Positions 18,995 to 28,801 of a stretch of 45,636 nucleotides of DNA are shown in pieces. The notes below the pieces were generated by a model that saw only the letters and a list, made by a program, of their open reading frames with translations, was not told the DNA's origin and ran no database searches. Position 1 is the stretch's first letter. Each line of letters opens with the position of its first letter. The stretch is from contig CAKZLD010000087.1 in the NCBI GenBank assembly GCA_937125135.1, forward strand, positions 1 through 45,636, given 5' to 3'. The stretch is from an uncultured Ignavibacterium sp. (GTDB lineage: Bacteria; Bacteroidota; Ignavibacteria; Ignavibacteriales; Ignavibacteriaceae). Made by a program: the position numbers and the translations under genes.

Positions 18995-20239
18995 TTAAGA
19001 TTTCTTAAAAATTATTTCGCCATTTTTTATTGTCATACAATTAAGATTTCTTCCTACATTGTAAATTATATCGGCATAATTATCTGTATCAAATACAGCA
19101 AAATCTGCTTGCTTGCCGATTTCAATTGAACCAATCTTATCACTTCTGTTTAGTGCTTTTGCTGCATTTAGTGTAACAGAATTAATGATTTCCTCAATAC
19201 TCATTTTCATTCTCAGTGCAGCTATTTGCATTATCAAATGAAGATTTAAAATATTTGATGAACCGGGATTATAATCTGTTGATAATGCAACAATACAATT
19301 TGAATCAATCAATTCTCTGGCAGGAGCAAATTTGTGATTAAGAAAAAATGAAACTCCAGGAAACAACACGCACACAATTTCTTTCTCAGCTAATTTGGAA
19401 ATTCCAGAGTTATCAATAACCTCAAGATGATCTACACTGGTAGCATTATGTTTTATTGCTATATCTAATCCGCCAATTGAATTAAACTGTTCTGTGTGTA
19501 ATCTAATCTTTAATCCGTTCTTACTTGCAACATCAAAAATCTTATCTACTTCTTCAGCAGAAAAAGCTGTGGTTTCACAGAAAGCATCACAAAACTCAGC
19601 TAACTTGTTCTTTGATATGTAAGGAATCATGACATCATTTATAATTTTTAAATATGAGTTGTGATCTACTTTGAATTCAGTCGGATATGTATGTGCGCCT
19701 AAAAAAGTAGGGATTATATCAATTGCGAATGATTCATCGATCAATTTTATTGCGTGAAGTTGTTTGATCTCATTTTCAAAATTAAGTCCGTATCCGCTTT
19801 TAATTTCGAGAGTAGTAACCCCTTGAGAGATAAATTCATCAACTCTTGATTTCATTAAATAGAACAAATCAGTAACCGAACAATTTCTAACGCTATTTAC
19901 GGTCTTGAGTATTCCACCGCCTCGTTTCGCAATCTCTTCATAAGAAATTCCGTCCAACTTCATTTTGAATTCATCTGATCTGTTACCAGCGAAAGCAAGA
20001 TGAGTGTGACATTCTACAAGTCCGGGAAGAACTGTTTTTCCTGAAACATCAATTATTTCAAAATCGGACCGGTTATTCAATGAATTATTAGATATTATAT
20101 CTTTTATTAATCCATCTTCGATTACAATTGAGTGCGAGTGTAAAAGTCCAATGTCTGACAATTCTTTGCCAATTTTATAATTCTTATATTTTGATTCACA
20201 AGTTAAAATCTGATTAGCACCAAAGAGTAGTTTCTTCAT
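18995..20239 (-). CDS. hutI: Imidazolonepropionase
   Basis: VLPGLVECHTHLAFAGNRSDEF; GGGILKTVNSVR; EIKSGYGLNFENE; FLGAHTYPTEF; IRLHTEQFNSIGGLDIAI; SVDHLE; ALSTDYNPGSSN. Confidence 0.95.
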   Translation of the reverse strand: MKKLLFGANQILTCESKYKNYKIGKELSDIGLLHSHSIVIEDGLIKDIISNNSLNNRSDFEIIDVSGKTVLPGLVECHTHLAFAGNRSDEFKMKLDGISYEEIAKRGGGILKTVNSVRNCSVTDLFYLMKSRVDEFISQGVTTLEIKSGYGLNFENEIKQLHAIKLIDESFAIDIIPTFLGAHTYPTEFKVDHNSYLKIINDVMIPYISKNKLAEFCDAFCETTAFSAEEVDKIFDVASKNGLKIRLHTEQFNSIGGLDIAIKHNATSVDHLEVIDNSGISKLAEKEIVCVLFPGVSFFLNHKFAPARELIDSNCIVALSTDYNPGSSNILNLHLIMQIAALRMKMSIEEIINSVTLNAAKALNRSDKIGSIEIGKQADFAVFDTDNYADIIYNVGRNLNCMTIKNGEIIFKKS

Positions 20240-20805
20240 TGAAAAATATTTATGGTTGTTCTTATTACTTTGGATTCTTTGAAATCAAGTTGAATCAGTT
20301 TGCGTCTGAGCGAATTAGCATCATCTAATAATAAAAAATCTCCGATATAAAGTTTATAAAAGGGAGGTTCAAAAATCGAATAAACATTATGGATGCCTTT
20401 TGCATCTTCCAATCTTAATTGAACTTCATTTAACTCTTCAAGATCATCGGTTGAGAAAACTAAAACTCTAAAACCTTCAGTTGTCCCGGTAATTTTACGA
20501 ACGTTTTGGGTAGTTTCTGATTGAGGTGTATTTGGAAAAGAATACCAAATTTCTTTTTGATTAAATATTTGCTTTTTCTCTTCCTTCTTATTGTAACTTA
20601 GGTCGGGGGCAAATCTTTTAATGTCATAATCTTCATTGAGTGTTTTTTTGAGTTTACTTTTTTCATTTTCCTGTGATTTTTCTTTTTGTTCTACTTTAAT
20701 TTCTTCCTTTTGTTGCTTCGATTCGTAACGTGTGGTAGGGACTGCACTGCAAGCAATAAAAAAAATACTAACAGTAAGAAGAATTGTTATAAAAATATTT
20801 TGCAT
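20236..20805 (-). CDS. Lipoprotein with C-terminal SPOR-like domain
   Basis: Lipobox VSIFFIACSAV; charged linker; GFRVLVFSTDDLEELNEVQLRLED...FYKLYIGDFLLLDDANSLRRKLIQ is SPOR-like. Confidence 0.65.
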   Translation of the reverse strand: MQNIFITILLTVSIFFIACSAVPTTRYESKQQKEEIKVEQKEKSQENEKSKLKKTLNEDYDIKRFAPDLSYNKKEEKKQIFNQKEIWYSFPNTPQSETTQNVRKITGTTEGFRVLVFSTDDLEELNEVQLRLEDAKGIHNVYSIFEPPFYKLYIGDFLLLDDANSLRRKLIQLDFKESKVIRTTINIFQ

Positions 20806-20837
20806 AGTTCAATTGAGATTGTGAAAAATAACGTTTT

Positions 20838-20868
20838 TTTGAGTTACTTTAAGTCTTTAGTAAATTTG
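20838..20868 (+). promoter_or_regulatory. Bacteroidetes-type promoter upstream of glgA
   Basis: TTTG (20838-20841), 19-nt spacer, TAAATTTG (20861-20868), 26 nt upstream of the glgA ATG. Confidence 0.5.
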
Positions 20869-20894
20869 CACAACAATTTTAAAGAAATTATACA

Positions 20895-22391
20895 ATGTCA
20901 ACAAGAAAACTAAAGATTTTGTTCGTTACTTCCGAAGCAATTCCTTTTGTAAAAACAGGAGGATTAGCAGATGTATCAGCAGCGCTTCCCAAAGTTCTAA
21001 CTGAGATGGGTCACGAAGTACGATTAGTTATTCCAAAATATGGTGCTGTGGATGAAAGAAAATTTAAAGTTCACGATATTATCAGATTGAAAGATATTTC
21101 AATCAAGATTGGCGATAAAGAAGTTATTTTTTCCCTAAAATCTTGCTTCCTTCCTGGGGTGAGAACACGAGTTCAAATTTATTTCCTTGAAAATTATGAA
21201 TATTTCGGTAATAGAAATAGCTTATATATTGATCCTAAATCTGGAAAAGATTACGCTGATAATGATGAAAGATTTATTCTGTTAAACCGCTCAATTATGG
21301 AAATGATTATCAAATTAGGTTGGATACCTGACATTGTCCATCTAAATGACTGGCAGTGTGGATTAGTTCCAGCTTATGCAAAAACTATTTATAAGGATTG
21401 TGAGGGATTTGATAAATTAAAGATTTTATTTACGATACATAATCTGGCTTATCAAGGCAAATTTCCACAAAGTTCTTTCAAAAAAACCGGGTTACCTGAA
21501 TCATTGAATTCTGAGAAGAAAGGAATTATTCATCAAGGTAAACTAAACTTTCTCAAATCAGGTTTAATTTATTCTGATGCAATAAATACAGTGAGTGAAA
21601 CTTATGCGGTGGAGATAAGAACAAAGGAAGAATACGGCGAAGGCTTGAAGGATATTCTTGCAAAAAGGAAAGATAAATTATTCGGCATTCTGAATGGAAT
21701 TGATTTTAATATCTGGAATCCTGAAAAAGATAACCTGATTCCATATAATTACTCACTTAAATCTCTTGAAAAAAAAGTAGAGAATAAAATTTATTTGCTT
21801 GAAAGGTTTGGATTAAAATATGATGAAAAAATTCCTCTCTTGGGTGTAATCAGTAGATTATATGATTCTAAAGGCATTGATTTGATACAAAAAGCTTTTA
21901 ATGACTTGATGAAGCTCAACTTACAATTCATACTCTTAGGCACTGGTGACCTTAAATATCATACATTTTTTGAAAAAATGGCTTCAAAGTATCCAAATAA
22001 ATTTTCTTGTTATTTGGGATTTAGTGATGAACTCGCTCATTTGATTGAAGCTGGTGCTGATATGTTTTTAATGCCTTCTAAATATGAACCGTGTGGGTTG
22101 AATCAAATGTACAGCTTAGTTTATGGAACAATTCCAATTGTCAGAGAAACCGGTGGTTTAGCTGATACTGTTCAAAAGTATAATGAAAAGACAGGTGAAG
22201 GAACTGGTTTTGTTTTCAAAAAGTATGAACCATCAGATTTAATTGCAGAAGTCAAAAGAGCAGTCAAAGTTTACGAGAATAAAGACAGTTGGTTGAAATT
22301 AATGAAATCTGCGATGAGACAAGATTTTAGCTGGAACTCTTCAGCTAAGAAATATGTAGATTTATACAAGAAAATTCTCTCAGAAGATTGA
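20895..22391 (+). CDS. glgA: Glycogen (starch) synthase
   Basis: ILFVTSEAIPFVKTGGLADVSAALPKVL; IVHLNDWQCGLVPAYAKT; TIHNLAYQG; GILNGIDFNIWNPEKD; MPSKYEPCGLNQMYSLVYGTIPIVRETGGLADTV. Confidence 0.96.
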   Translation: MSTRKLKILFVTSEAIPFVKTGGLADVSAALPKVLTEMGHEVRLVIPKYGAVDERKFKVHDIIRLKDISIKIGDKEVIFSLKSCFLPGVRTRVQIYFLENYEYFGNRNSLYIDPKSGKDYADNDERFILLNRSIMEMIIKLGWIPDIVHLNDWQCGLVPAYAKTIYKDCEGFDKLKILFTIHNLAYQGKFPQSSFKKTGLPESLNSEKKGIIHQGKLNFLKSGLIYSDAINTVSETYAVEIRTKEEYGEGLKDILAKRKDKLFGILNGIDFNIWNPEKDNLIPYNYSLKSLEKKVENKIYLLERFGLKYDEKIPLLGVISRLYDSKGIDLIQKAFNDLMKLNLQFILLGTGDLKYHTFFEKMASKYPNKFSCYLGFSDELAHLIEAGADMFLMPSKYEPCGLNQMYSLVYGTIPIVRETGGLADTVQKYNEKTGEGTGFVFKKYEPSDLIAEVKRAVKVYENKDSWLKLMKSAMRQDFSWNSSAKKYVDLYKKILSED

Positions 22392-22975
22392 TCTTGCGAA
22401 GAGCTTTGTTTTTAGATAGAGATGGTACAATAAATCATGATCCGGGTTATTTGGGAAATCCTGAGCAAGTTGTTTTATTTCCTACCGTGGGTGAATCATT
22501 AAGCATTTTGAAAAATCAATATGATTTTATTTTGATTGTGGTTTCTAATCAATCTGGTGTTGCAAGAGGTTTCATTGAAGTTGAAGATGTAGATAGAGTT
22601 AATCAAAGAATAAATGAATTACTTGAAGGCTACAATGTAAAGATAGATGCATTTTATTATTGTACTGCACACCCTGATTTTAATAGCAAAGAAGAATGTG
22701 AGTGCAGAAAACCATCACCGAAAATGCTCATTGATGCTTCAAAAGAATTTGAAATTGATCTGAATTCTAGCTATTTAATTGGCGATTCCAAATCAGATAT
22801 AGAAGCAGCTCAAAATGCTGGTTGTAAAAGTATACTAATCAAAACCGGATATGGCAAGGAAACATTAAATGCATTGTTATCTGAGAATAATTTGCCAAAC
22901 TTTGTTGCAGAAAACTTTAAAGCAGCTTGCGATTTTATAATTAAAGATATCTCTGGAGAACAAATTGAATATTAA
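22388..22975 (+). CDS. HAD-family D,D-heptose 1,7-bisphosphate phosphatase-like (GmhB-like)
   Basis: ALFLDRDGTINHDPGYLG; VVSNQSGVARG; YYCTAHPDFNSKEECECRKPSPKMLIDA (Zn loop); YLIGDSKSDIEAAQNAG. TTG start. Confidence 0.85.
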   Translation: MILRRALFLDRDGTINHDPGYLGNPEQVVLFPTVGESLSILKNQYDFILIVVSNQSGVARGFIEVEDVDRVNQRINELLEGYNVKIDAFYYCTAHPDFNSKEECECRKPSPKMLIDASKEFEIDLNSSYLIGDSKSDIEAAQNAGCKSILIKTGYGKETLNALLSENNLPNFVAENFKAACDFIIKDISGEQIEY

Positions 22976-24143
22976 AAAAATATTTTTCATCTCATTGTCG
23001 GTTTTTGTTTTTAATTCACTTATTTCTTGTAGTGATTCACCGAGTGATGTTGGATCTGATTTACTAGGTATTGATTTTATAAATGTAAAAAAACTTGATT
23101 CCAGCGTAGATTCTATTTCCCAAAGCAGTAATTCATTTAAAAAAGTTATCGCTCTTGGAACATCTGCAAGATTGTTACTTGGAAAGAAGGATGGTTTTAC
23201 AGCTTACACACTAATATCTTTTACATTTACACTTCCTGATTCAATCAAAAGAGCTATAAAGAATGATAGTCTTGAAGTTCTTGATGCAAAAGGAGAAATG
23301 AACATTGATTACTTTTTCGGAGATAAGAATGCCCCTTTCGATTTTTCAATTTTTGAAATAGAATCTTTTTGGAATTCAGCGTCATTTACAGCTGATTCAT
23401 TTAGTTCGCTAAATTATTCGCAAATAGATTTAAGTTCAAACAAAACAGGAAATGATTCAGTATTCTATTTCAATATTGATAATAATATCGTTAAGAATTG
23501 GTTAAAGAATGAAGTTGATACATCATTGGCAAGAAATAGGGGTGTGTTAATGAGTCCAAAACCACAAACTGATAAAATAATCGGTTTTGTTGCTTTTGAC
23601 CCGGCGACATCAACAGATACAAAAATTAATGTTATTGTCAGAAAACCCGGAGCTTATGTTGATACTTTATTAGCATATGTGCTTTCGGATGTCAGTGTAA
23701 TAACAGGAGAGAATCAATTAGATTCTAATTACATCACGATTCAAAGCAGTGTAACTTATCAGGGATTTTTAAGTTTTGATATTTCTTTATTAACTGAAGG
23801 TTCTATTGTTAATTTTGCTCAACTTACTTTATCACTTGATACTCTTAAGTCTAAATTTGGGAATAAAGTTGTTGATGAATTGAGAGCTTATATTATAACT
23901 TCTTCAGATTCTCTTAAAATTAATGAATCAAATTTTTATACTTTGAGAAGAGTTGGAGATAAATATAGAGGTGATATTAGCGGAATGGTAAGGTACTGGA
24001 CATCAAATAATCCTAATTATGGAATTTTGCTTAAAGCAGGTAATGAGATTCTGGGTTTGGAAAAATTTATGATAAAGAGCAGTTCTTATCCTGTATTTAG
24101 CGAAAGGCCAAAACTTGAAATAATCTACACAAAGAGAAATTGA
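22965..24143 (+). CDS. DUF4270-like lipoprotein
   Basis: Lipobox SLISCSDSPSDVGSDLLG; position next to glgA is typical for DUF4270 genes. TTG start. Confidence 0.5.
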   Translation: MNIKKIFFISLSVFVFNSLISCSDSPSDVGSDLLGIDFINVKKLDSSVDSISQSSNSFKKVIALGTSARLLLGKKDGFTAYTLISFTFTLPDSIKRAIKNDSLEVLDAKGEMNIDYFFGDKNAPFDFSIFEIESFWNSASFTADSFSSLNYSQIDLSSNKTGNDSVFYFNIDNNIVKNWLKNEVDTSLARNRGVLMSPKPQTDKIIGFVAFDPATSTDTKINVIVRKPGAYVDTLLAYVLSDVSVITGENQLDSNYITIQSSVTYQGFLSFDISLLTEGSIVNFAQLTLSLDTLKSKFGNKVVDELRAYIITSSDSLKINESNFYTLRRVGDKYRGDISGMVRYWTSNNPNYGILLKAGNEILGLEKFMIKSSSYPVFSERPKLEIIYTKRN

Positions 24144-24144
24144 A

Positions 24145-25386
24145 ATGATTAAAAATATTTTAGTGCTATTTATAATTATTGCTTCTTTCACTAATGCACA
24201 GAGTTCTTCTCCGTACTCAAGATATGGAATTGGTGATTTAAAGTATTCTTTTTCAACTCGCTATCAGGGATTAGGACAATTGGGGGTTTCTCTTCAAGAT
24301 AAATTTCATATTTCTACTATTAACCCTGCTGCTTGGAGTAATTTTGACAGGACTAAAATCGAATTCGCTTTATCATACAATAGTTTATTTATTAGTGACC
24401 TAAAGAATAAAATTTTTTCTGCAGAAACGGAAGTTGAAGGAGTAAATTTTGGTTTTCCAATCAGCTCTGATTTGGGGATTGGATTTGCAGCTGGATTGAT
24501 TCCTTTTTCAAGAGTAAGCTATCAATCAAAACAAAACTTCAGCAATCCTGATAGTATGTTTAATAACTATGATTTGATTCTTGAAGGTAAAGGAGGGTTA
24601 TCAAGGTTATTCATTGGTTCTTCAGTAAAAATTCCTTTTGATTGGTCAATTGGTGCAACTTTAGATTATTATTTTGGTAACTTCAAATATTTATCTGCCA
24701 TTTCATTTAATAATGAAACCAATTTCCCATCAGAATATAATCTCTTATACAATCCTTCGGGAATTGGAACTACCCTTGGAATTCTAAGTCCGGATTTGAA
24801 TACTTTATTGAGAATTGAAAATTTATCAAATTTAAAATTTGGTGCTTCCTTAAATGTATTTTCAAAATTTAAAACTGATTCAGTAGTTACAAGTGTCTCG
24901 TCTGTTTTGCTGGACACGATAGCACAATATAGTGATTATATGAGTTTGCCAACTAAGTTTAATTTCGGTTTGAGTTTTATTCTGAAAGAGAGATATTTAT
25001 TCACATTCGATTATTCTTCTCAAAATTTCTCCGAATATAAAATTTTTTCTAAGACTTCAGATAATTTGCAAAATTCATATAAACTTAGCACAGGATTTGA
25101 ACTACAGCCTTTAAACGAATTAAGTTCAAACTTTTGGGAACGTGTTCTTTGGAGAATTGGTTTAAGTTATGAAAAAACTCCTTATAGATTTTCAGGAATC
25201 GGAATAAATCAATATTCATTTTTCGGAGGTTTCTCGTTTCCAATAAATCCGGATAATTTAATTGATATTTCTGTGCAATACTCTATGAGGGGGACGAATG
25301 AAAAAAACTTAATTAAAGAAGACTTTTTCAAATTGAACTTAAGCCTTGTTTTCAACGAGTTATGGTTTTTAAGATTTGAGAAGTAA
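24145..25386 (+). CDS. Predicted outer-membrane beta-barrel protein
   Basis: Signal peptide then AQSSSPYSRYGIGDLKYSFSTRYQGLGQLGVSL and amphipathic beta-strand patterns, terminal WFLRFEK. Confidence 0.65.
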   Translation: MIKNILVLFIIIASFTNAQSSSPYSRYGIGDLKYSFSTRYQGLGQLGVSLQDKFHISTINPAAWSNFDRTKIEFALSYNSLFISDLKNKIFSAETEVEGVNFGFPISSDLGIGFAAGLIPFSRVSYQSKQNFSNPDSMFNNYDLILEGKGGLSRLFIGSSVKIPFDWSIGATLDYYFGNFKYLSAISFNNETNFPSEYNLLYNPSGIGTTLGILSPDLNTLLRIENLSNLKFGASLNVFSKFKTDSVVTSVSSVLLDTIAQYSDYMSLPTKFNFGLSFILKERYLFTFDYSSQNFSEYKIFSKTSDNLQNSYKLSTGFELQPLNELSSNFWERVLWRIGLSYEKTPYRFSGIGINQYSFFGGFSFPINPDNLIDISVQYSMRGTNEKNLIKEDFFKLNLSLVFNELWFLRFEK

Positions 25387-25411
25387 ATTCAACTAATCAA
25401 AGGGTATTAAA

Positions 25412-26656
25412 GTGAAAAATTTACAAATTTTAGCAGTGTTTTTGATGATAATGAGCTTTGGTTATCAGGCAAATACTTTTGCTCAGATACCAGATTCATT
25501 AAAAAAGACTTACAGTCTATTTTCAGAATATCATAAAAATAAAGATTATCATAGTGCGCTTCCGTACGGTTGGGAGATTATTCACTATGCTCCTGAGGCA
25601 TTTTCAAAGTGGGTATTTTACAAAATGGAAGAGTGTTTATGGTATCTTCACGATTCGGCGAATGTTTCTCAGGCAGAGATTAAATCCATCAACGATACCA
25701 TTTTATATTTTTATGATCAGGCAATTAAATATCGTTCAGAAGATAAAGGGTATTTCCAGGCTCGTAAAGCGTTTGTTGCAGAAACATGGGTTGAGTTACC
25801 GGTTGATGAAGTTGTTAAAATGTATGAGCTTGCTTTTGAATGGAGACCTGATTTGTCAAGTTATTATTACCACAGATTGGGACAAATTTATAAAACTAAT
25901 ATGAATGATGATAATGATTATAAACTGAAGGCTCTCGATTTATATTCATTATTGTCAGAAAGAGAGCCAGATAATATACAATGGGTTCAGGAACTTGAAT
26001 CACTCGTTGATAATATAGATGAACTTTTAGTCATCACAAGAAAAAATTGGGAAGCTAATAAAGATGATTTATCCAGAGCTTGGAAATATGCTTCAACCGC
26101 AATTAGAGCACGAGACTTTAAAGAGGCAATAATTCCTTTAGAATTTTTAGTAAATAAATCACCAGAAACAATAAATTACTGGAATCAACTTGCAACTGCT
26201 TACCAAAAAACTGATAGATTAAATGATGCTGAAAAAGCTTTCAAAAAACTGATAGAATTAGAATCAGACAAACGTGAACACTATTTGAACTTAGGTTTAG
26301 TTTATAAAGAGCAAAATAAATACTCTGCTGCTCGTGCAGAATTTCAAAAAGCAAATGAAAAAGCTGGTGGTTGGGCTCTCGCTGTTTATTACGAAGGTTT
26401 ATTATACGAAGCTTCTGCGCGTGCTTGTGAATTTAATTTTGAAACTAAATTGGTTTATCTTTTAGCCCAGAACACTTACAGAAGGGCATTTAATATGGAT
26501 CCGACATTGACTGATGCTCAGGAGAGAGTTAATGCACTTTTCAGCTCAGTTCCAACGAAGGAAGATTATTTCTTTAGAGGTTTGAAATCTGGTCAAACTC
26601 TTCCAATTACAGGAAGTTGTTTCGGTTGGATAGGTCGAAGTGTTACTGTTCCATAA
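25412..26656 (+). CDS. Exported TPR protein
   Basis: Signal peptide; tandem TPR units NYWNQLATAYQKTDRLNDAEKAFKKLIELESDKREHYLNLGLVYKEQNKYSAARAEFQKANEKA. Confidence 0.8.
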   Translation: MKNLQILAVFLMIMSFGYQANTFAQIPDSLKKTYSLFSEYHKNKDYHSALPYGWEIIHYAPEAFSKWVFYKMEECLWYLHDSANVSQAEIKSINDTILYFYDQAIKYRSEDKGYFQARKAFVAETWVELPVDEVVKMYELAFEWRPDLSSYYYHRLGQIYKTNMNDDNDYKLKALDLYSLLSEREPDNIQWVQELESLVDNIDELLVITRKNWEANKDDLSRAWKYASTAIRARDFKEAIIPLEFLVNKSPETINYWNQLATAYQKTDRLNDAEKAFKKLIELESDKREHYLNLGLVYKEQNKYSAARAEFQKANEKAGGWALAVYYEGLLYEASARACEFNFETKLVYLLAQNTYRRAFNMDPTLTDAQERVNALFSSVPTKEDYFFRGLKSGQTLPITGSCFGWIGRSVTVP

Positions 26657-26673
26657 AAATTTTAATAAACTTT

Positions 26674-26705
26674 AAGGTCTTTTGAGAAATCAAGAGACCT
26701 TTTTT
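26674..26705 (+). terminator. Rho-independent terminator after the TPR gene
   Basis: AAGGTCT-T-TTGA-GAAA-TCAA-G-AGACCTT followed by a T run. Confidence 0.88.
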
Positions 26706-26734
26706 AATTTTTACTAAAACAAATTTAATGTAGT

Positions 26735-28024
26735 ATGATTAGAGATTTAACAAATGATCCTGAAGTATATCAGGTTCTACAATCAGAAATTGAAAGACAA
26801 ACAAAAAAGCTTGAGTTAATTGCATCTGAAAATTTTGTTAGTCCAGCAGTTTTAGAAGCGGCCGGCTCGGTTCTGACAAACAAATATGCAGAAGGTTATC
26901 CCGGTAAAAGATACTATGGAGGTTGTGAATTTGTTGATCAGGCAGAAGATTTAGCGCGGGAAAGATTAAAAAAATTATTCGGTGCTGAATATGTTAATGT
27001 TCAACCTCATAGTGGTTCTCAAGCAAATATGGCTGTTTTGATGACGTTTCTGAATCCGGGAGATAAGTTTTTAGGATTAAGTTTAGCTCACGGCGGACAT
27101 TTGACTCACGGCTCTCCCGTAAATTTTTCAGGAAAACTATATCAAGCAATTGGATATGAACTGAACGAAAAAACCGGCTTACTTGATTATGACAAAATTT
27201 CAGATTTAGCCAAAGAACATAAACCCAAAATGATAATTACCGGTGCAAGTGCATATTCAAGGGACTGGGATTACAAAAAATTCCGGGAAATTGCTGACTC
27301 TGTAAATGCTTTCTTGATGTGCGACATGGCTCATCCTGCTGGTTTGATTGCAAAAGGATTGTTAAATAATCCCCTTGATTATTGTGATGTCGTTACTTCG
27401 ACGACACATAAAACTCTTCGAGGACCTAGAGGAGGAATTATTCTTATGGGAAAAGATAAAGAAAATCCATGGGGACTTAAAACTCCAAAAGGTGATAGAA
27501 TAAAAATGATTTCTGAACTTTTAGATAGTATGGTAATGCCAGGAATTCAGGGTGGACCTTTAATGCATATAATTATGGCTAAAGCTGTTGCTTTCGGAGA
27601 AGCATTATCAGATTCATTCCTTGATTATACAAAACAGGTAGTTTCAAATTCTAAAGCTCTTGCAAACAAATTAATAGAATATGATTTTAATATTGTTTCT
27701 GGCGGTACGGATAATCACCTTATGCTTATTGATTTGACTAATAAGAATGTTACTGGTAAGCAAGCTGAAAATTCTTTGGAGAAAGCTGGTATAACAGTAA
27801 ATAAAAATATGGTGCCTTTCGATAAAAAGAGTCCATTTGTAACAAGTGGAATTCGAATAGGAACACCAGCTCTCACTACCAGAGGAATGAAAGAAACAGA
27901 AATGGAAATTATTGCGGGAATTATCGATCGGGCGATTAAGAATTTTGACAATGACAGTGTGTTATCAGAACTTAAAAACGAAGTTTATCAACTGACAAGT
28001 AAATTTCCACTTTTTGCTGGTTAG
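26735..28024 (+). CDS. glyA: Serine hydroxymethyltransferase
   Basis: [94 protein letters not shown]. Confidence 0.98.
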   Translation: MIRDLTNDPEVYQVLQSEIERQTKKLELIASENFVSPAVLEAAGSVLTNKYAEGYPGKRYYGGCEFVDQAEDLARERLKKLFGAEYVNVQPHSGSQANMAVLMTFLNPGDKFLGLSLAHGGHLTHGSPVNFSGKLYQAIGYELNEKTGLLDYDKISDLAKEHKPKMIITGASAYSRDWDYKKFREIADSVNAFLMCDMAHPAGLIAKGLLNNPLDYCDVVTSTTHKTLRGPRGGIILMGKDKENPWGLKTPKGDRIKMISELLDSMVMPGIQGGPLMHIIMAKAVAFGEALSDSFLDYTKQVVSNSKALANKLIEYDFNIVSGGTDNHLMLIDLTNKNVTGKQAENSLEKAGITVNKNMVPFDKKSPFVTSGIRIGTPALTTRGMKETEMEIIAGIIDRAIKNFDNDSVLSELKNEVYQLTSKFPLFAG

Positions 28025-28030
28025 AAAATC

Positions 28031-28801
28031 TTGCTTAAGCTTTTTTCTAAAAAAAAAGAAAATAGTATTAATATCGAAAACGAAGGGGAGATGACATTTC
28101 TCGAACATCTCGAGGAATTACGTTGGCGATTGATTTATTCTTTTATCGGTGTTTTAATCGGGACGATTTTAGCTTGGATTTTTATTGACTTTTTGGTTGA
28201 AGAAATACTCTTAAAGCCCGCTACTAAAAACAATATTCCATTACAAAATTTAAAGCCCTTTGGACAAATATTCCTGTATTTTCAAATTGCAATCATTGCT
28301 GGAATAATTCTCAGCATTCCAAATATATTCTATCAATTATGGAAATTTATTTCTCCTGCTTTGAGAAAAAACGAACGAAAATATATTCTTGCAATTGTGA
28401 TTTTTTCTTCGGTTTGTTTTTTATTAGGAATTCTATTTGCTTACTTTGTTATGTTGCCTTTAACTCTCTCATTTGCAAGTCAATTTGGAACTACTGAAAT
28501 TAAAAATGAATTTGCTATTGATGAATATATGTCCATAATCATAAGTGTTATGCTTGCTGCAGGACTTGTTTTTGAGCTACCAATGTTATCATTTTTTCTA
28601 TCTAAGTTAGGAATTTTAACACCCGATTTTATGAAAAAATATCGCAAACATTCATTAGTTATAATTTTAATTGCAGCTGCTGTTCTTACACCCGGAACTG
28701 ATCCAGTTTCGCAGGTTATATTAGCTGTCCCTTTGTTTCTACTCTATGAAATAAGTATTTTAGTTTCAAAATTATCTCAGAAAAAAGTTGTTGAACAATA
28801 G
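28031..28801 (+). CDS. tatC: Sec-independent protein translocase TatC
   Basis: MTFLEHLEELRWRLIYSFIG; PNIFYQLWKFISPALRKNERKY; multiple TM; KYRKHSLVIILIAAAVLTPGTDPVSQVILAVPLFLLYEISI. TTG start. Confidence 0.96.
   Translation: MLKLFSKKKENSINIENEGEMTFLEHLEELRWRLIYSFIGVLIGTILAWIFIDFLVEEILLKPATKNNIPLQNLKPFGQIFLYFQIAIIAGIILSIPNIFYQLWKFISPALRKNERKYILAIVIFSSVCFLLGILFAYFVMLPLTLSFASQFGTTEIKNEFAIDEYMSIIISVMLAAGLVFELPMLSFFLSKLGILTPDFMKKYRKHSLVIILIAAAVLTPGTDPVSQVILAVPLFLLYEISILVSKLSQKKVVEQ

Noticed and set aside
20686-20913. 75-aa plus-strand ORF before glgA
   Set aside because: Antisense to the SPOR-like lipoprotein, composition typical of AT-rich noise, and overlaps the glgA promoter and start.
25554-25904. 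116-aa alternative-frame ORF inside the TPR gene
   Set aside because: Out-of-frame shadow of a well-supported coding sequence; composition is not protein-like.
26720-26727. TAAATTTG on the minus strand upstream of glyA
   Set aside because: It would fire antisense into the TPR gene; chance occurrence is likely in AT-rich DNA and there is no paired -33 box of note.
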